Shown one piece after another: positions 63,414-64,000 of a stretch of DNA of 64,000 bases. Position numbers and translations under genes: made by a program. Under the pieces are notes generated by a model. It worked only from the letters and a program-made list of their open reading frames with translations, was not told the DNA's origin and did no database searches. The stretch comes from Aminobacter anthyllidis. GTDB lineage: Bacteria > Pseudomonadota > Alphaproteobacteria > Rhizobiales > Rhizobiaceae. Each line of letters opens with the position of its first letter. Positions within the stretch are counted from its first letter, which is position 1. The stretch is taken from the NCBI RefSeq assembly GCF_018555685.1, contig NZ_JAFLWW010000012.1, forward strand, positions 62,001 through 126,000, written 5' to 3'.

Positions 63414-64000
63414 ATGACCATACTAAAATTCCTGCTGGGGGGTGCCGTCGCCATCGCGGGCGCCGCAGCTCTTCCATCCCAATCAAAAGCGTCGGAATGG
63501 GGCTGTCAGGTACTCCTATGTCTTTCCGGCGACTGGCAAGGCACCCCCTCGTGCCACCCGCCAATTTACAAGTTGATTGCGGCGATGGAAGCCCCGGGTT
63601 TTAATTGGCCGACCTGTCCGCAAGCCAACTCCAGCGCGGCGAGATTTGAGAAGTATGAGGATTGTCCGTCTGGCTGGCAAGCAGTTGCCAGCTCCGAATC
63701 CGATCGGCCGGGCTTAGGTCAAGAACGGAACATCTGCCGCATCGCGGCCGATAGGCTCTCCCTGCCCGTCGTTTTCAAAAACAACGCCCTCGGCGGGCAT
63801 CATGGAGACGGATCACGTCAGGTCCAAGTCGAAATCGACGGTAAGGTGGTGACGGCAACAATCCAGACCGCGGGGAATGATCGAGGGCATTCCCTTGGTA
63901 ATGGCCCCACCTACTACGCCATCCCTCGACCGATGCGCGGAAAGCCCTGGTTCATCGAGTATGATGACGCGAACGGCGTGCGCCAGGAAAGCTGGTTCAA
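63414..64000 (+). CDS. Exported Cys-rich protein, paralogue of gene 46573 (runs past window)
   Basis: ATG 63414 behind GAGGAAAAG. Signal MTILKFLLGGAVAIAGAAAL, then SEWGCQVLLCLSGDWQGTPS, CHPPIYKLIAAMEAPG, WPTCPQA, YEDCPSGWQAV and WFIEYDDANGVRQESWF. The first 70 mature residues follow the Cys pattern of 46573 throughout (GCxVLLC, CxPP, W-P-x-CP, CP-G), so the two are paralogues. The 3' end lies outside the window. Confidence 0.75.
   Translation, partial: MTILKFLLGGAVAIAGAAALPSQSKASEWGCQVLLCLSGDWQGTPSCHPPIYKLIAAMEAPGFNWPTCPQANSSAARFEKYEDCPSGWQAVASSESDRPGLGQERNICRIAADRLSLPVVFKNNALGGHHGDGSRQVQVEIDGKVVTATIQTAGNDRGHSLGNGPTYYAIPRPMRGKPWFIEYDDANGVRQESWF

Overview
The window is about 64 kb of GC-rich DNA from an alphaproteobacterium, most likely a rhizobium of the Mesorhizobium type. 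The evidence is a MucR/Ros-type regulator, a groES-groEL operon under a perfect CIRCE element, a PmtA-type phospholipid methyltransferase relic, and a VirB/VirD4 conjugation system with small gene families typical of rhizobial elements (matches to DUF1419, DUF3085, DUF736, DUF1173 and DUF7007 are from memory). It looks like the core of a conjugative element. No integrase, RepABC replication gene or attachment site is visible, so an integrative element and a plasmid cannot be told apart.

Layout. 1-997: most of an IS481-family element, identical in every stretch compared to the full copy at 53081-54112 and in the same orientation. 1004-6123: decayed cargo, with an alkanesulfonate/nitrate-type ABC operon (ATPase cut by the IS, permease frameshifted, binding protein open), a shattered valS 3' fragment and an MFS exporter. 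6472-8248: a helix-turn-helix protein and a Phd/PemK-like toxin-antitoxin pair. 8433-26231: a rightward row of genes with anti-restriction and DNA-processing character (Toprim protein, DUF1419, DUF3085, a 1703-residue methylase-helicase like phage P1 DarB, MucR-like, ParB-like, ArdC, DUF736). At least five of them sit behind long imperfect or perfect inverted repeats. 26779-29442: secreted nuclease, WGR protein, RHH/ParA pair. 29455-32444: candidate oriT region, MobC-like protein and VirD2-like relaxase. 32574-33175: HigBA-type pair. 46483 down to 33425: one leftward operon virB1-B2-B3-B4-(secreted)-B5-B7-B6-B8-B9-B10-B11-virD4. 46573-58179: secreted proteins, DUF1173, small membrane proteins, XRE regulator, a second lytic transglycosylase, the second IS, an acyltransferase and lipoproteins. 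58227-59078: a lux-box-like site and a TraR/LuxR regulator. 59251-64000: lipoprotein, groESL, pmtA relic, XRE regulator, and a second copy of the secreted family seen at 46573.

How it fits together. Relaxase and MobC would nick oriT. VirD4 would pass the relaxosome to the VirB channel, with VirB1 and the second transglycosylase opening the wall. TraR may tie transfer to cell density. ParA/RHH and two toxin-antitoxin pairs would keep the element. The rightward block at 8.4-26.2 kb points toward the presumed oriT at 29.5 kb, as expected for a leading region whose anti-defence genes are read first in the recipient. The structured DNA ahead of these genes is the most unusual feature here and may be a family of single-strand promoters. 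That is inference from sequence layout only.
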